Of a stretch of DNA of 58,800 nt, positions 35,396 through 43,666 are shown one piece after another (within the stretch, counting starts at the first letter, position 1; the number at the start of each line of letters is the position of its first letter). Source of the stretch: CAZNPW01 sp964575185 (GTDB lineage: Bacteria > Pseudomonadota > Alphaproteobacteria > Rhodobacterales > Rhodobacteraceae); the NCBI GenBank assembly GCA_964575185.1, contig CAZNPW010000014.1:1-58800 (forward strand), given 5' to 3'. The notes below the pieces were generated by a model. That model did not search any database, was not told the DNA's origin, and worked only from the letters and a program-made list of their open reading frames with translations. The translations under genes and the position numbers were made by a program.

Positions 35396-36484
35396 ATGAA
35401 GAGACGCGTGTTCCTGACCAGCGCCACACTCGGCGCGGCCGCGACGGGCCTCGCCGCGCCGGCCATCGCCCAGGCCAATCCGTCGGTCCAGTGGCGGCTG
35501 ACCAGCGGCTTTCCGAAGTCGCTCGACACCATCTACGGCGCGGCCGAGACCTTCGCCAGGGCGGTGTCCGAGATGACCGACGGCGCCTTCCAGATCCAGG
35601 CCTTCCCGGCCGGCGAGATCGTGCCGATGCCCGAGGCGGCGGATGCCGTGGGGTCGGGCACGGTCGAGATGACCCATACCGCCAGCTACTACTACTGGGG
35701 CAAGGACCCGACCTTCGCGCTCGGCACCGCCGTCCCCTTCGGCCTGAACGCCCGCGGCATCAACGCCTGGTACTACCACGGCGGCGGCGTCGACATGTTG
35801 AACGCCTTCTACGCCAAGCAGAACCTCATCAGCTTCCCCGGCGGCAACACCGGCGCGCAGATGGGCGGCTGGTGGCGCAAGGAGATCAACTCCGTCGCCG
35901 ACCTCGCCGGCGTCAAGATGCGCATCGGCGGCATGGGCGGCAAGATCATGGAGGCGATCGGCGTCGTGCCGCAGCAGATCCCCGGCGGCGACATCTATCC
36001 CAGCCTCGAACGCGGCACGATCGACGCGGCCGAATGGGTCGGCCCCTACGACGACGAGAAGCTGGGCCTGAACAAGATCGCGCCCTACTACTACTACCCG
36101 GGCTTCTGGGAGGGCGGGCCGACGCTGAACTTCATGGTCAACCTGGCCAAGTGGAACGAGCTGACGCCGGCCTACCAGGCAGTCATCCGCACCGCCGCCG
36201 CCATGGCCAACGTCGACATGCTGGCGAACTACGACGCCAAGAACCCTGTGGCACTGCGCAGCCTGATCGCCGGGGGCGCGCAGCTGCGGCCCTTCCCCGA
36301 CGACGTGCTGAAGGCGGGCTTCGACGCGGCCAACGCCTTCTACGCCGAACTGTCGGCGCAGAACGCCGACTTCAAGGCGGTGTTCGACAACCAGACGGCC
36401 TTCCGCAACGAGGCGAACCTGTGGAACCAGGTGGCGGAGTTCACCTTCGACAACTTCATGATCCGCAACCGCCCGCGGGGGTGA
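35396..36484 (+). CDS. TRAP substrate-binding protein, TakP-like (2-oxoacid type)
   Basis: A 362-aa periplasmic protein with a Tat-like leader (MKRRVFLTSATLGAA, cleavage after AIAQA). The mature part closely resembles the R. sphaeroides alpha-keto-acid binder TakP as I recall it: WRLTSGFPKSLDTIYG, SYYYWGKDPTFALG, NTGAQMGGWWR, AAEWVGPYDDEK and PYYYYPGFWEGGPT. Likely ligand residues are Gln155, Arg176, Glu213 and Trp214. Uptake of pyruvate or other 2-oxoacids, or a similar small carboxylate such as lactate, is predicted. AAGGGAGGA precedes the start. Confidence 0.9.
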   Translation: MKRRVFLTSATLGAAATGLAAPAIAQANPSVQWRLTSGFPKSLDTIYGAAETFARAVSEMTDGAFQIQAFPAGEIVPMPEAADAVGSGTVEMTHTASYYYWGKDPTFALGTAVPFGLNARGINAWYYHGGGVDMLNAFYAKQNLISFPGGNTGAQMGGWWRKEINSVADLAGVKMRIGGMGGKIMEAIGVVPQQIPGGDIYPSLERGTIDAAEWVGPYDDEKLGLNKIAPYYYYPGFWEGGPTLNFMVNLAKWNELTPAYQAVIRTAAAMANVDMLANYDAKNPVALRSLIAGGAQLRPFPDDVLKAGFDAANAFYAELSAQNADFKAVFDNQTAFRNEANLWNQVAEFTFDNFMIRNRPRG

Positions 36485-36493
36485 CCTTCGTCC

Positions 36494-36609
36494 GGGCCCT
36501 CTCCCCCATCCCCTCTCCCGCGGGAGAGGGGTGACCTTCCCGCCCGCCGCAGCCTTCGCGGACCGGCGCCTCCCCTCTCCCGCGGGAGAGGGGATGGGGG
36601 AGAGGGCCG
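36494..36609. repeat. inverted pair of CCCTCTCCCGCGGGAGAGGG palindromic elements
   Basis: Two 37-38-base elements face each other, at 36494-36531 and 36572-36609, with 40 bases between. Each has a 22-base perfect palindrome (36510-36531; 36572-36593) plus a 15-base arm; copy two is the exact reverse complement of copy one. They sit between the convergent TRAP operon and the AlkD fragment, so they may end transcription both ways. A third copy is at 53446-53482. Confidence 0.8.
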
Positions 36610-36617
36610 GCCGACCG

Positions 36618-36869
36618 TCACGGGGTCTTCCCGGCCCCGTGTCGCGCCACGCCGTCCACCGGCGCGCCATGCGCCTCGACGAACGCCCGCGCCCTGTCCG
36701 GGTCGCGGCACGACATGTCGCGCAGCCGCGCGCCGATGGCCTTCCGGATCAACCGGTCGCGGTCGGGCAGGCGGGCCTCGGCCCAGGCCAGCGCCATCTC
36801 GCGGATCATCGGGTCGCCGGCCCGCTCCGGGTCGCCCGGGGCGCGCAGCAGCGCCAGCGCCCCGGTCAC
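36618..36869 (-). pseudogene. AlkD-like DNA alkylation repair fragment
   Basis: An 83-aa open frame whose centre (RDRLIRKAIGARLRDMSCRD, then PDRARAFVEAHG) resembles the last HEAT-like repeats of AlkD-type alkyl-DNA glycosylases, which are normally about 220 aa or longer. Nothing upstream in this frame supplies the missing N-terminus; the preceding DNA encodes the PNPOx-like protein. The GTG start overlaps that gene's stop (GTGA), so it may still be translated. It is called a remnant; a small independent protein is the alternative. Confidence 0.55.
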
Positions 36870-37411
36870 CGCGCCGCCTCGATCCCCGTGGGCCGCCCGT
36901 CGATCGTCCGTGCGTTCTTCTCGGCCCAGTAGGCGGGCAGCGCGTCGCCCTTCTGCACCGCCCAGTCGCGCAGCACCGGGCGCTCGCCCGCGAACTCCAT
37001 GAACGGCACGGCGAACCCGCAGGAGGTCTGCACCAGGTCCACCGCCACGTCGACCACCTGCCGCGCGCCCGGCACCTCGGGCAAGAGCGCGGCGAGCGCA
37101 CCCCACCCCGCCTCGCCCCGATGCGTCACCCGCGCCGTCCCGTAGGCCCGCAGGATCATCGCCCGCGCCCCGAACCCGCACCACATCAGCGTCATCCGCG
37201 GATCCTCGCGCAGATGCGCCGCCGTCTCGTTGCCCGACCCGGTGACGTTCAGCCAGACGATCCGCCCCGGCCCCAGCACCCGCAGGGAATCCATCCCCTT
37301 GGGCGAGACGTTGACGCGGCCGTCCCTGGGCGCGGTCGCCACGAAGAACACCGGCTGCGCCGCGATGAACGCGGCATGGTCTTCGGTCAGTCCCGGAAAC
37401 CGCTTGCTCAT
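36866..37411 (-). CDS. pyridoxamine 5'-phosphate oxidase family flavin-binding protein
   Basis: A 181-aa split-barrel protein. It begins MSKRFPGLTEDHAAFIAAQP, then VFFVATAPRDGRVNVSPKGMDSLRV (first half VFFVATAPRDGRVNVSPKG), WLNVTGSGNETAAHL and DPRMTLMWCGF. These fit the PNPOx-like FMN-binding fold, not true PdxH, since PLP-site residues are not evident. It is likely an oxidoreductase or flavin/heme binder of unknown substrate. The ATG overlaps the glmS stop (ATGA), so it rides on the glmU-glmS transcript. Confidence 0.83.
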   Translation of the reverse strand: MSKRFPGLTEDHAAFIAAQPVFFVATAPRDGRVNVSPKGMDSLRVLGPGRIVWLNVTGSGNETAAHLREDPRMTLMWCGFGARAMILRAYGTARVTHRGEAGWGALAALLPEVPGARQVVDVAVDLVQTSCGFAVPFMEFAGERPVLRDWAVQKGDALPAYWAEKNARTIDGRPTGIEAAR

Positions 37412-39216
37412 TCCACCGTCACCGATTTCGCGAGGTTTCGCGGCTGGTCCACGTCGGTCCCCTTCGCCACCGCGGTGTGATAGGCCAGAAGCTGCACCGG
37501 CACCGCATAAAGGATCGGTGCCAGCGCGGCCGGCACCTCGGGCATCGTGACGCAGCGCCAGGCCCCGCCGCCGGCCTCCGCCACGCCGCCCGCATCGCTG
37601 ACCAGAAGCACCCGCCCGTGCCGTGCCATCACCTCCTGCATGTTCGACACGGTCTTGTCGAACAGCGCGTCGCGCGGGGCCAGCACCACCACCGGCACGG
37701 CATCGTCGATCAGCGCGATGGGCCCGTGCTTCAGCTCGCCCGACGCATGACCTTCGGCGTGGATGTAGCTGATTTCCTTCAGCTTTAGCGCGCCTTCCAG
37801 CGCCAGCGGAAACATCAGGCCGCGGCCCAGGAACAGCACGTCGCGCGCGTGTTCCAGCTCGCCCGCGATGGCGGCGACGGGCCCGCCCAGCGTCAGCGCG
37901 TGGTGCATCAGCCCCGGCAGCGCGCGCAGCTCGGCCAGCCGCGCGGGCAGGTCCACCGGCCGCCCCCGCGCCACCGCCGCCGCCAGCGCCAGCAGATGCA
38001 GCACCGTGAGCTGGCAGGTGAAGGCCTTGGTCGAGGCGACCCCGACCTCCACCCCGGCCAGGATCGGCAGCGCCACGTCGGCCTCGCGCGCGATGGAACT
38101 CGTCGGCACGTTCACCACCGCCAGCACCCGCGCGACCCGGCCCTGCACATGCCGGAGCGCGGCCAGCGTGTCGGCCGTCTCGCCCGACTGGCTGACAAAG
38201 ATGGCGGTCGACCGGGGCGACAGGACCGGGTCGCGGTAGCGGAACTCGCTCGCGATGTCGACCTGGGCGGGCAGCCCGGCGATCTGCTCGAACCAGGTGG
38301 CCGCGACCTGCGCGGCATAGCTCGCGGTGCCGCAGGCCACCAGCACCACCCGGTCGGTGCCTGCGAAGTCGATGCCTCGTGGCAGGTCGATGACGTCCCC
38401 CTGCAGGTAATGCGCCAGCGCCCCCGCGATCACCGCGGGCTGCTCGGCGATCTCCTTGGCCATGAAATGCCGGTGCCCGCCCTTGTCGATCCGCGCCGCC
38501 CCGACCTGGATCGTCGTCACCGCCCGGTTCGCCCGCCGCCCGGCCGCATCGCGGATCTCCGCCCCCGCGCGGGTGATGACGGCCCGGTCGCCCTCCTCCA
38601 GATAGGTGATCCGGTCGGTGAAGGGCGCGAGCGCGATGGCGTCGGACCCCACGAACATCTCGCCCTCGCCATGCCCGATGGCGAGCGGGCTGCCCCTGCG
38701 CGCCGCCATCATCAGGTCGCCCTCGCCCTGGAACAGGAACAGCAGCGCGAAGGCCCCCTCCAGCCGCGCCAGCGTCGCCTCGACCGCCGCGACCGGCCCG
38801 TCGCCCGCCGCGATCCGCATCCGCACCCACAGCGCCACGACCTCGGTATCCGTCTCGCTTTCGCGCGCATAACCCGCCGCCTCAAGCTCGTCCCGCAACT
38901 CCCTGTAATTCTCGATGATTCCGTTGTGCACGACCGCCACCGGCCCGGCGAGGTGCGGGTGCGCGTTCGCCTCCGTCGCCGCCCCGTGCGTGGCCCAGCG
39001 GGTGTGGCCGATCCCGGCCTTGCCGGGCAGCGGCCGGTGCACCAGAAGGTCGCTCAGGTTGATGAGCTTGCCCACCGCCCGCCGCCGGTCGAGCCGCCCC
39101 TCCTGCACCGTGGCGATCCCGGCGCTGTCGTAGCCGCGATACTCCAGCCGCTTCAGGCTTTCGACCAGCAGCGGGGCCACTTCATGTTTCCCCAGGATCC
39201 CGATGATCCCGCACAT
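37408..39216 (-). CDS. glmS: glucosamine-fructose-6-phosphate aminotransferase
   Basis: GlmS (602 aa) makes glucosamine-6-phosphate from fructose-6-phosphate and glutamine, the first step to UDP-GlcNAc for wall and LPS. Cys2 (MCGIIGIL) is the glutaminase nucleophile. The N-terminal Ntn domain includes LEYRGYDSAG and HTRWATHG. The C-terminal half has two SIS domains (SQSGETADTLAAL) and ends in the family-typical PRNLAKSVTVE. It directly abuts glmU with no gap. Confidence 0.97.
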   Translation of the reverse strand: MCGIIGILGKHEVAPLLVESLKRLEYRGYDSAGIATVQEGRLDRRRAVGKLINLSDLLVHRPLPGKAGIGHTRWATHGAATEANAHPHLAGPVAVVHNGIIENYRELRDELEAAGYARESETDTEVVALWVRMRIAAGDGPVAAVEATLARLEGAFALLFLFQGEGDLMMAARRGSPLAIGHGEGEMFVGSDAIALAPFTDRITYLEEGDRAVITRAGAEIRDAAGRRANRAVTTIQVGAARIDKGGHRHFMAKEIAEQPAVIAGALAHYLQGDVIDLPRGIDFAGTDRVVLVACGTASYAAQVAATWFEQIAGLPAQVDIASEFRYRDPVLSPRSTAIFVSQSGETADTLAALRHVQGRVARVLAVVNVPTSSIAREADVALPILAGVEVGVASTKAFTCQLTVLHLLALAAAVARGRPVDLPARLAELRALPGLMHHALTLGGPVAAIAGELEHARDVLFLGRGLMFPLALEGALKLKEISYIHAEGHASGELKHGPIALIDDAVPVVVLAPRDALFDKTVSNMQEVMARHGRVLLVSDAGGVAEAGGGAWRCVTMPEVPAALAPILYAVPVQLLAYHTAVAKGTDVDQPRNLAKSVTVE

Positions 39217-40554
39217 CTATCCGCGCCCCGCCTTCACCGCGCGCAGCCGGTCCATCAGGCGCAGCGCAAGGCCCGGCTTGACTTCCTGCCGCGCCCGCCC
39301 GATGGCCAGCGCCCCCGCCGGCACATCCGCAGTGATGACCGACCCCGAGCCCGTCATCGCCCCGTCCCCGACCGTGACCGGCGCGACCAGCATCGTGTCC
39401 GACCCGATGAACGCCCCCCGCCCGATCACCGTGCGGTGCTTCATCACTCCGTCGTAGTTGCAGGTCACCGTCCCCGCCCCGATGTTCGTCCCCGCGCCGA
39501 TCTCGGCATCGCCGAGGTAGGTCAGGTGCCCGACCTTCACGCCTTCGCCGAGGATCGCGTTCTTCACCTCGACGAAGTTGCCGACATGCACGTCGTCGGC
39601 CAGTTCCGCCCCCGACCGCAGCCGGGCGAAGGGGCCAACCACGGCCCCGCGACTGACGTGGCAGCCCTCCAGATGGCAGAAGCCCTTGATCTCTGCCCCG
39701 CTCTCGATGCTCACGCCCGGCCCGAAGATCACCGCGGGCCCGATCACCGCATCCCGGCCCACCACCGTGTCGCGGGCGAAGAACACCGTCTCGGGCGCGG
39801 TCAGCGTCACCCCGTCGGCCAGCGCCGCGTCGCGCGCGCGGGTCTGGAAAAGCCGTTCCGCCGTGGCGAGTTCCGCCCGCGTGTTGATCCCCAGCGTCTC
39901 GCCCTCATCGCAGGTCACGACCGTCGCGACCGCGCCATCGCCCACCGCCAGGCCCACGACGTCGGTCAGGTAGTACTCCCCCGCCACATTGTCATTGCCG
40001 ACGCGCGCGATCCAGCCCCGCAGCCGCGCGGCATCGGCTAGCATAAGGCCAGAATTGCAGAGCGTTACTGCCCGTTCCTCATCCGAGGCATCCCTCCACT
40101 CCACGATCCGCGCGAGCCTGTCACCGGACGTGAGCAACCGCCCGTAACGCCCCGGATCGGCGGCATGAAACCCCAGCACGACGACATCCGCCCCGGCCCG
40201 CGCCTCCTGCATCCGCGCCAGGGTCTCCACCGTCACGAACGGCGTGTCGCCGTACAGCACCAGCACGTCGCCCGGCCCGGCCAGCGGCAGGCCCTGCGCG
40301 ACGGCATGGGCTGTGCCCAGGCGCTCCGCCTGCTCCACCACCTCCACCGCGTCGTCGAAGGCGCGCGCGGCCCGCGCCACCGCCGCGGCCCCGTGCCCCG
40401 CCACCACGACCAGCCGCGCCGGCTCCAGCGTCTGCCCGGCGGCGAGCGCGTGGTGCAGCAGCGGCACGCCGGCCAGCGGATGCAGCGCCTTGGGCAGGTC
40501 CGAGTTCATGCGCGTGCCCTGACCCGCGGCCAGCACGATGACGGTCAGTGCCAT
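39217..40554 (-). CDS. glmU: bifunctional GlcN-1-P acetyltransferase / GlcNAc-1-P uridylyltransferase
   Basis: GlmU (445 aa) carries out the last two steps to UDP-GlcNAc. The N-terminal nucleotidyltransferase domain has VLAAGQGTRMNSDLPKALHP and LVLYGDTPFV. The C-terminal left-handed beta-helix is made of hexapeptide repeats (about 250-430), with VGNFVEVKNAILGEGVKVGH and GAGTVTCNYDGVMKHRT (acetyltransferase site). Length is normal. It is first of the operon glmU-glmS-PNPOx-like, and divergent from gph. Confidence 0.97.
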   Translation of the reverse strand: MALTVIVLAAGQGTRMNSDLPKALHPLAGVPLLHHALAAGQTLEPARLVVVAGHGAAAVARAARAFDDAVEVVEQAERLGTAHAVAQGLPLAGPGDVLVLYGDTPFVTVETLARMQEARAGADVVVLGFHAADPGRYGRLLTSGDRLARIVEWRDASDEERAVTLCNSGLMLADAARLRGWIARVGNDNVAGEYYLTDVVGLAVGDGAVATVVTCDEGETLGINTRAELATAERLFQTRARDAALADGVTLTAPETVFFARDTVVGRDAVIGPAVIFGPGVSIESGAEIKGFCHLEGCHVSRGAVVGPFARLRSGAELADDVHVGNFVEVKNAILGEGVKVGHLTYLGDAEIGAGTNIGAGTVTCNYDGVMKHRTVIGRGAFIGSDTMLVAPVTVGDGAMTGSGSVITADVPAGALAIGRARQEVKPGLALRLMDRLRAVKAGRG

Positions 40555-40639
40555 TCTGCCCCTTCCCTTGTCGGTCCCGCCGTTTTACGCGGGGGCCGGT
40601 CCGCCGCAAGGGGGCGGGGGTCACGCAAGGTGTCGGGTC

Positions 40640-41290
40640 ATGTCAGGGGTGGTGGTCTTCGACCTCGACGGCACGCTCGCCGACACCGCCCTGGACCTGA
40701 TCGCCGCCGCCAACGCCTGCCTGCCGCGCGCTCTCCTGGGTCCGGGCGACGAGGCGACGGCCTTCGCCGGCGGGCGCGCGATGCTGGAACTCGGGTTCGC
40801 CCGGGCAGGCGACCCATGGGATGCCGCGATGGTAACGGCGGCCTACCCGCGGCTCCTCGCGGCCTACGGGGCCGCCATCGCCACGCACACGCGCCTCTAT
40901 CCCGGCGCGCTGGAGGCGCTGCACGCCCTGCGGAGCCATGGCCTCGGCCTCGCCATCTGCACCAACAAGCCCGAGGCGCTGGCGCTGCAGCTCCTCGACC
41001 AGCTCGGCATCCTGCCCCTGTTCGGCGCGGTCGTGGGCGCCGACACGCTGCCGGTGCGCAAGCCCGACGCGGCCCCCTACCGGCTCGCGGTGGACCGCGC
41101 CGGCGGGGGCGCGTCGTTCCTGGTCGGCGACACCGTGACCGACCGCGACACGGCGCGGAACGCCGGAGTCCCGGTGGCGCTGGTGGGCTTCGGCCCGCAC
41201 GGAGCCGCCATCGCCGACCTCGCACCCGACGCAGTGCTCGACGCCTACGCCGACCTGCCCGCGCTCGCCGCGCGCTGGCTTACGGCCTGA
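40640..41290 (+). CDS. gph: phosphoglycolate phosphatase-like HAD hydrolase
   Basis: A 216-aa HAD phosphatase. Motif I FDLDGTLAD (Asp8 nucleophile, Asp10), motif II ICTNKP, motif III Lys in VRKPDAAPY and motif IV LVGDTVTDRD are all present with a helical cap between. Order and length fit Gph, which removes 2-phosphoglycolate; related sugar-phosphate phosphatases are not excluded. The ATG at 40640 is chosen because it directly precedes motif I. Its end overlaps the convergent 55-aa gene by 11 bases. Confidence 0.87.
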   Translation: MSGVVVFDLDGTLADTALDLIAAANACLPRALLGPGDEATAFAGGRAMLELGFARAGDPWDAAMVTAAYPRLLAAYGAAIATHTRLYPGALEALHALRSHGLGLAICTNKPEALALQLLDQLGILPLFGAVVGADTLPVRKPDAAPYRLAVDRAGGGASFLVGDTVTDRDTARNAGVPVALVGFGPHGAAIADLAPDAVLDAYADLPALAARWLTA

Positions 41291-41447
41291 TCCGCTCGGG
41301 CGTCAGCCAGGCGGGCCAGCCCCACAGCGCCTCGATCCCGGCAAGCAGCAGCCCGGCGGCCACGACCGCCAGCACCAGTTTCACCATGCGGGGACTGGGC
41401 GGGTTCTGCACCCACCGTTTCATCCTCAAAAGCCAGATCGGGTTCAT
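41280..41447 (-). CDS. small one-helix membrane protein, 55 aa
   Basis: A short open frame starting MNPIWLLRMKRWVQNPPSPR, then one hydrophobic helix (about residues 22-40: VKLVLAVVAAGLLLAGIEAL), a Trp-rich LWGWPAWL and end ERIRP. Its ATG overlaps the hpt stop (ATGA), as expected for a coupled gene, and its TAA overlaps the end of gph. The coherent topology, basic N-terminus inside and coupling make it a likely real gene. I recall similar short proteins next to hpt in Rhodobacterales. Function is unknown. Confidence 0.75.
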   Translation of the reverse strand: MNPIWLLRMKRWVQNPPSPRMVKLVLAVVAAGLLLAGIEALWGWPAWLTPERIRP

Positions 41448-41974
41448 GGGAAGCGCACCTTTCCGATGTAGGGAAGGTTGCGGTTGCGCTGCGCATAATC
41501 AATCCCGTAGCCCACCACGAAGGCATCGGGGATCTCGAATCCCGTCCATGTGGCGCGGATGTCGACCTCGCGCCGCGACGGCTTGTCCAGAAGCGCGCAG
41601 ACCTCCATCCGCGCGGGCCCGCGCGACCGCAGCAGCGCCGTCACATGGTGCAGCGTCAGGCCGGTGTCGATGATGTCCTCGACCACCAGCACGTCGCGCC
41701 CCGCGATCTCGCCCCGCAGGTCCTTCAGGATCTTCACCTCGCGGCTCGACTGCAGCGCGTCGCCATAGCTCGAGGCCTCGAGGAAATCGACCTCGCAGGG
41801 CAGGGCGATCTCGCGGATCAGGTCGGCGATGAAGATGAACGACCCCCGCAGCAGGCCCACCACCACCAGCCGGTCGGTGCCCGCGTAATGCGCGGTGATC
41901 TCGGCCGCCAGATGCTCCACCCGCGCGGCGATCGCCTTGGCGCTGATGAGCTGGTCGATGACGTAGGGCTGCAT
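41444..41974 (-). CDS. hpt: hypoxanthine phosphoribosyltransferase
   Basis: A 176-aa purine-salvage enzyme that joins hypoxanthine or guanine to PRPP. The PRPP-binding loop VLVVEDIIDTGLTL is clear. VVGLLRGSFIFIADLIREI (loop I), ASSYGD (flexible loop) and IPDAFVVGYGIDYAQRNRNLP (base-binding C-terminus, shown in part: IPDAFVVGYGIDYAQ) are also present. Length is typical. It is coupled to the 55-aa membrane protein and divergent from the COQ10-like gene. Confidence 0.95.
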   Translation of the reverse strand: MQPYVIDQLISAKAIAARVEHLAAEITAHYAGTDRLVVVGLLRGSFIFIADLIREIALPCEVDFLEASSYGDALQSSREVKILKDLRGEIAGRDVLVVEDIIDTGLTLHHVTALLRSRGPARMEVCALLDKPSRREVDIRATWTGFEIPDAFVVGYGIDYAQRNRNLPYIGKVRFP

Positions 41975-42055
41975 CGTCTCTCCTCGGGGGCCTGCTCCCC
42001 TTGCAAGCCGCGCCCGGCATAGCCACTAAGGAGGCCGGAGTCACCACGGGTCCCC

Positions 42056-42514
42056 ATGCCGACGCACCACGAGATCAAGATCGTGCCCTACACGGCGCAG
42101 CAGATGTTCGACCTCGTGGCCGATGTCGGCAGCTATCCGAAGTTCCTGCCCTGGAACAGCGCCGCCCGCATCCGGTCGCGCCGCCCCATCGCGGGCGGCG
42201 AGGTGATGGAGGCCGACCTCGTCATCAGCTTCAAGGTCTTCCGCGAGTCCTTCGGCAGCCGGGTCTGGCTCTACCCCGATGCCAGGCGGATCGAGACGCA
42301 GTATATCGACGGCCCCTTCCGGCACATGAAATCGACCTGGGCCTTCCGCGACCGCCCCCAGGGCGGGTCCGAGGTGGAGTTCTCGGTCGACTTCGAGTTC
42401 CGCAACGCGATCCTGCAGGGGATCATCGGGGTGGTCTTCAACGACGCGATGCAGCGCGTGGTCCGCGCCTTCGAACGCCGCGCGGCCGAGCTGCACGGGC
42501 CGAAGGTGGCGTGA
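42056..42514 (+). CDS. COQ10/RatA-type START-domain protein
   Basis: A 152-aa polyketide-cyclase/START-fold protein. Typical text: the N-terminal PYTAQQMFDLVADVGSYPKFLPW, read as AQQMFDLVADVGSYPKFLPW, then VISFKVFRESFGSRV, IDGPFRHMKSTWAF, and EFSVDFEFRN before the C-terminal helix with FNDAMQRVVRAFERRA. Bacterial members bind ubiquinone-like lipids (COQ10) and are often labelled RatA toxin. In a ubiquinone-using alphaproteobacterium the quinone-chaperone role is more likely. No antitoxin gene is adjacent. Confidence 0.88.
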   Translation: MPTHHEIKIVPYTAQQMFDLVADVGSYPKFLPWNSAARIRSRRPIAGGEVMEADLVISFKVFRESFGSRVWLYPDARRIETQYIDGPFRHMKSTWAFRDRPQGGSEVEFSVDFEFRNAILQGIIGVVFNDAMQRVVRAFERRAAELHGPKVA

Positions 42515-42548
42515 CCGTCCGGTCGGCGTTTCGACGCGCGGATCGGCC

Positions 42549-42689
42549 GGAGCCTCCGGCGGGGATATTTATGGGAAGATGAGGGGCGAGGTGCCACGTT
42601 TCCGAACGATTAACCTTAATGCGGCGTCGACGCAGGCAGCGCTCCGCCGCGGTTTTCATCTTCCCTCAAATATCCCCGCCGGAGGCTCC
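42549..42689. repeat. inverted pair of AAATA-CCCC elements
   Basis: Two 34-base arms, 42549-42582 and 42656-42689, are reverse complements with two mismatches (core AAATATCCCCGCCGGAGGCT on one strand). They enclose 73 bases with no gene. The pair fills the 204-base gap between the stops of the COQ10-like gene and the ABC permease. A large hairpin or two facing terminators is likely. Confidence 0.75.
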
Positions 42690-42718
42690 CCGGTTCGCCG
42701 CCGCCCGGACGCCGGGGG

Positions 42719-43666
42719 TCAGCTCCGGTCCCCCACCCGGACGTAGATCGCCGTCACCCCCAGGATCACCAGACCGAACAGGATGCGCCGCCCGCCCTCG
42801 GGCATCTGCACCAGGGTCAAGAGCGTGTTGAGCACCGTCAGGATCAGCGCGCCGACGATCGTGCCGGCGTAACTCCCGCGCCCGCCGAAGATCGAGGTGC
42901 CACCGATCACCGCGGCGGCCACCGCGGGCAAGAGAAGCGGCTCGGCGAGCGACAGCGAGGGCGCCTTGATGAGGCCGACATAGACCAGCCCCGTCACCCC
43001 CGCGATCAGCCCCGACAGGGTGTAGACGGCAAGCTGCACCTGCCACACCCGCACCCCCGACAGCCGCGCCGCGCGCTCGTTCGCGCCGATGGCGTAGAGC
43101 AGCCGCCCGAAGCCGCTGCGCGTCTGCGCCCAGATCACCAGCGCGGCGAAGGGCACGAACAGCACCAGCGCGTTCGGCACCCCAGAGGTCCGCCCGGTGC
43201 CGAGCCAGGCCAGCCCCCCGGGCACCGCCGACCCGCTCGCGATCACCGTCCGCTGGTAGACCAGCAGCACCCCCAGCCCGATCAGCCCGCTCGCCAGCGT
43301 CATGATCAGCGGATGCACCCGGCAGATGCCGACGCCGAAGCCGTTGAAGGCCCCGATCGCCAGGGCGGGCAGCAGGCTCAGCGCGATCGCCGCCGGCGCC
43401 CCCAGCGCCGGCACCTGCGTCGCCATGACGAAGGAGGTGATCGTCGCCACCGCCGCCGCGGACAGGTCGATCCCGCCGGTGTACATCGTCAGCGTCTGGC
43501 AGGCCGCGAGCATCGCCAGCGGGATCGCGAACTTGACCGTGTTGCCGATCCAGCGTTCGTTGACGATCCCGGGCGACATGACGCTCAGGACGCCCGTCAG
43601 CGCCACCAGCAGCACGACCAGCACCAGCACCGGATGCTCCGCGAACAGGCGCAGCGAACGGGTCAT
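42719..43666 (-). CDS. sugar-type ABC importer permease 2
   Basis: A 315-aa RbsC/XylH-type membrane permease with about ten helices. It shows the family loop LTMYTGGIDLSAAAVATI and, in the cytoplasmic EAA-like loop, GFGRLLYAIGANERAARLSGV. GGTSIFGGRGSYAGTIVGAL near the C-terminus is also typical. It imports a carbohydrate together with the second permease, the double ATPase and the binding protein upstream. The ATG overlaps the preceding permease stop (ATGA). Confidence 0.93.
   Translation of the reverse strand: MTRSLRLFAEHPVLVLVVLLVALTGVLSVMSPGIVNERWIGNTVKFAIPLAMLAACQTLTMYTGGIDLSAAAVATITSFVMATQVPALGAPAAIALSLLPALAIGAFNGFGVGICRVHPLIMTLASGLIGLGVLLVYQRTVIASGSAVPGGLAWLGTGRTSGVPNALVLFVPFAALVIWAQTRSGFGRLLYAIGANERAARLSGVRVWQVQLAVYTLSGLIAGVTGLVYVGLIKAPSLSLAEPLLLPAVAAAVIGGTSIFGGRGSYAGTIVGALILTVLNTLLTLVQMPEGGRRILFGLVILGVTAIYVRVGDRS

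Noticed and set aside
33210..35429. 739-codon minus-strand frame opposite the TRAP genes
   Set aside because: Composition is Asp/His/Arg/Gln repeats with no fold signature, while the plus strand encodes clear DctQ and DctM.
36494..36609. CRISPR-like repeat-spacer unit
   Set aside because: The two copies are inverted rather than direct, there are only two, and no cas gene is present.
42056..42514. RatA toxin of a toxin-antitoxin pair
   Set aside because: The START-domain family is mostly COQ10-like in alphaproteobacteria and no antitoxin gene adjoins.
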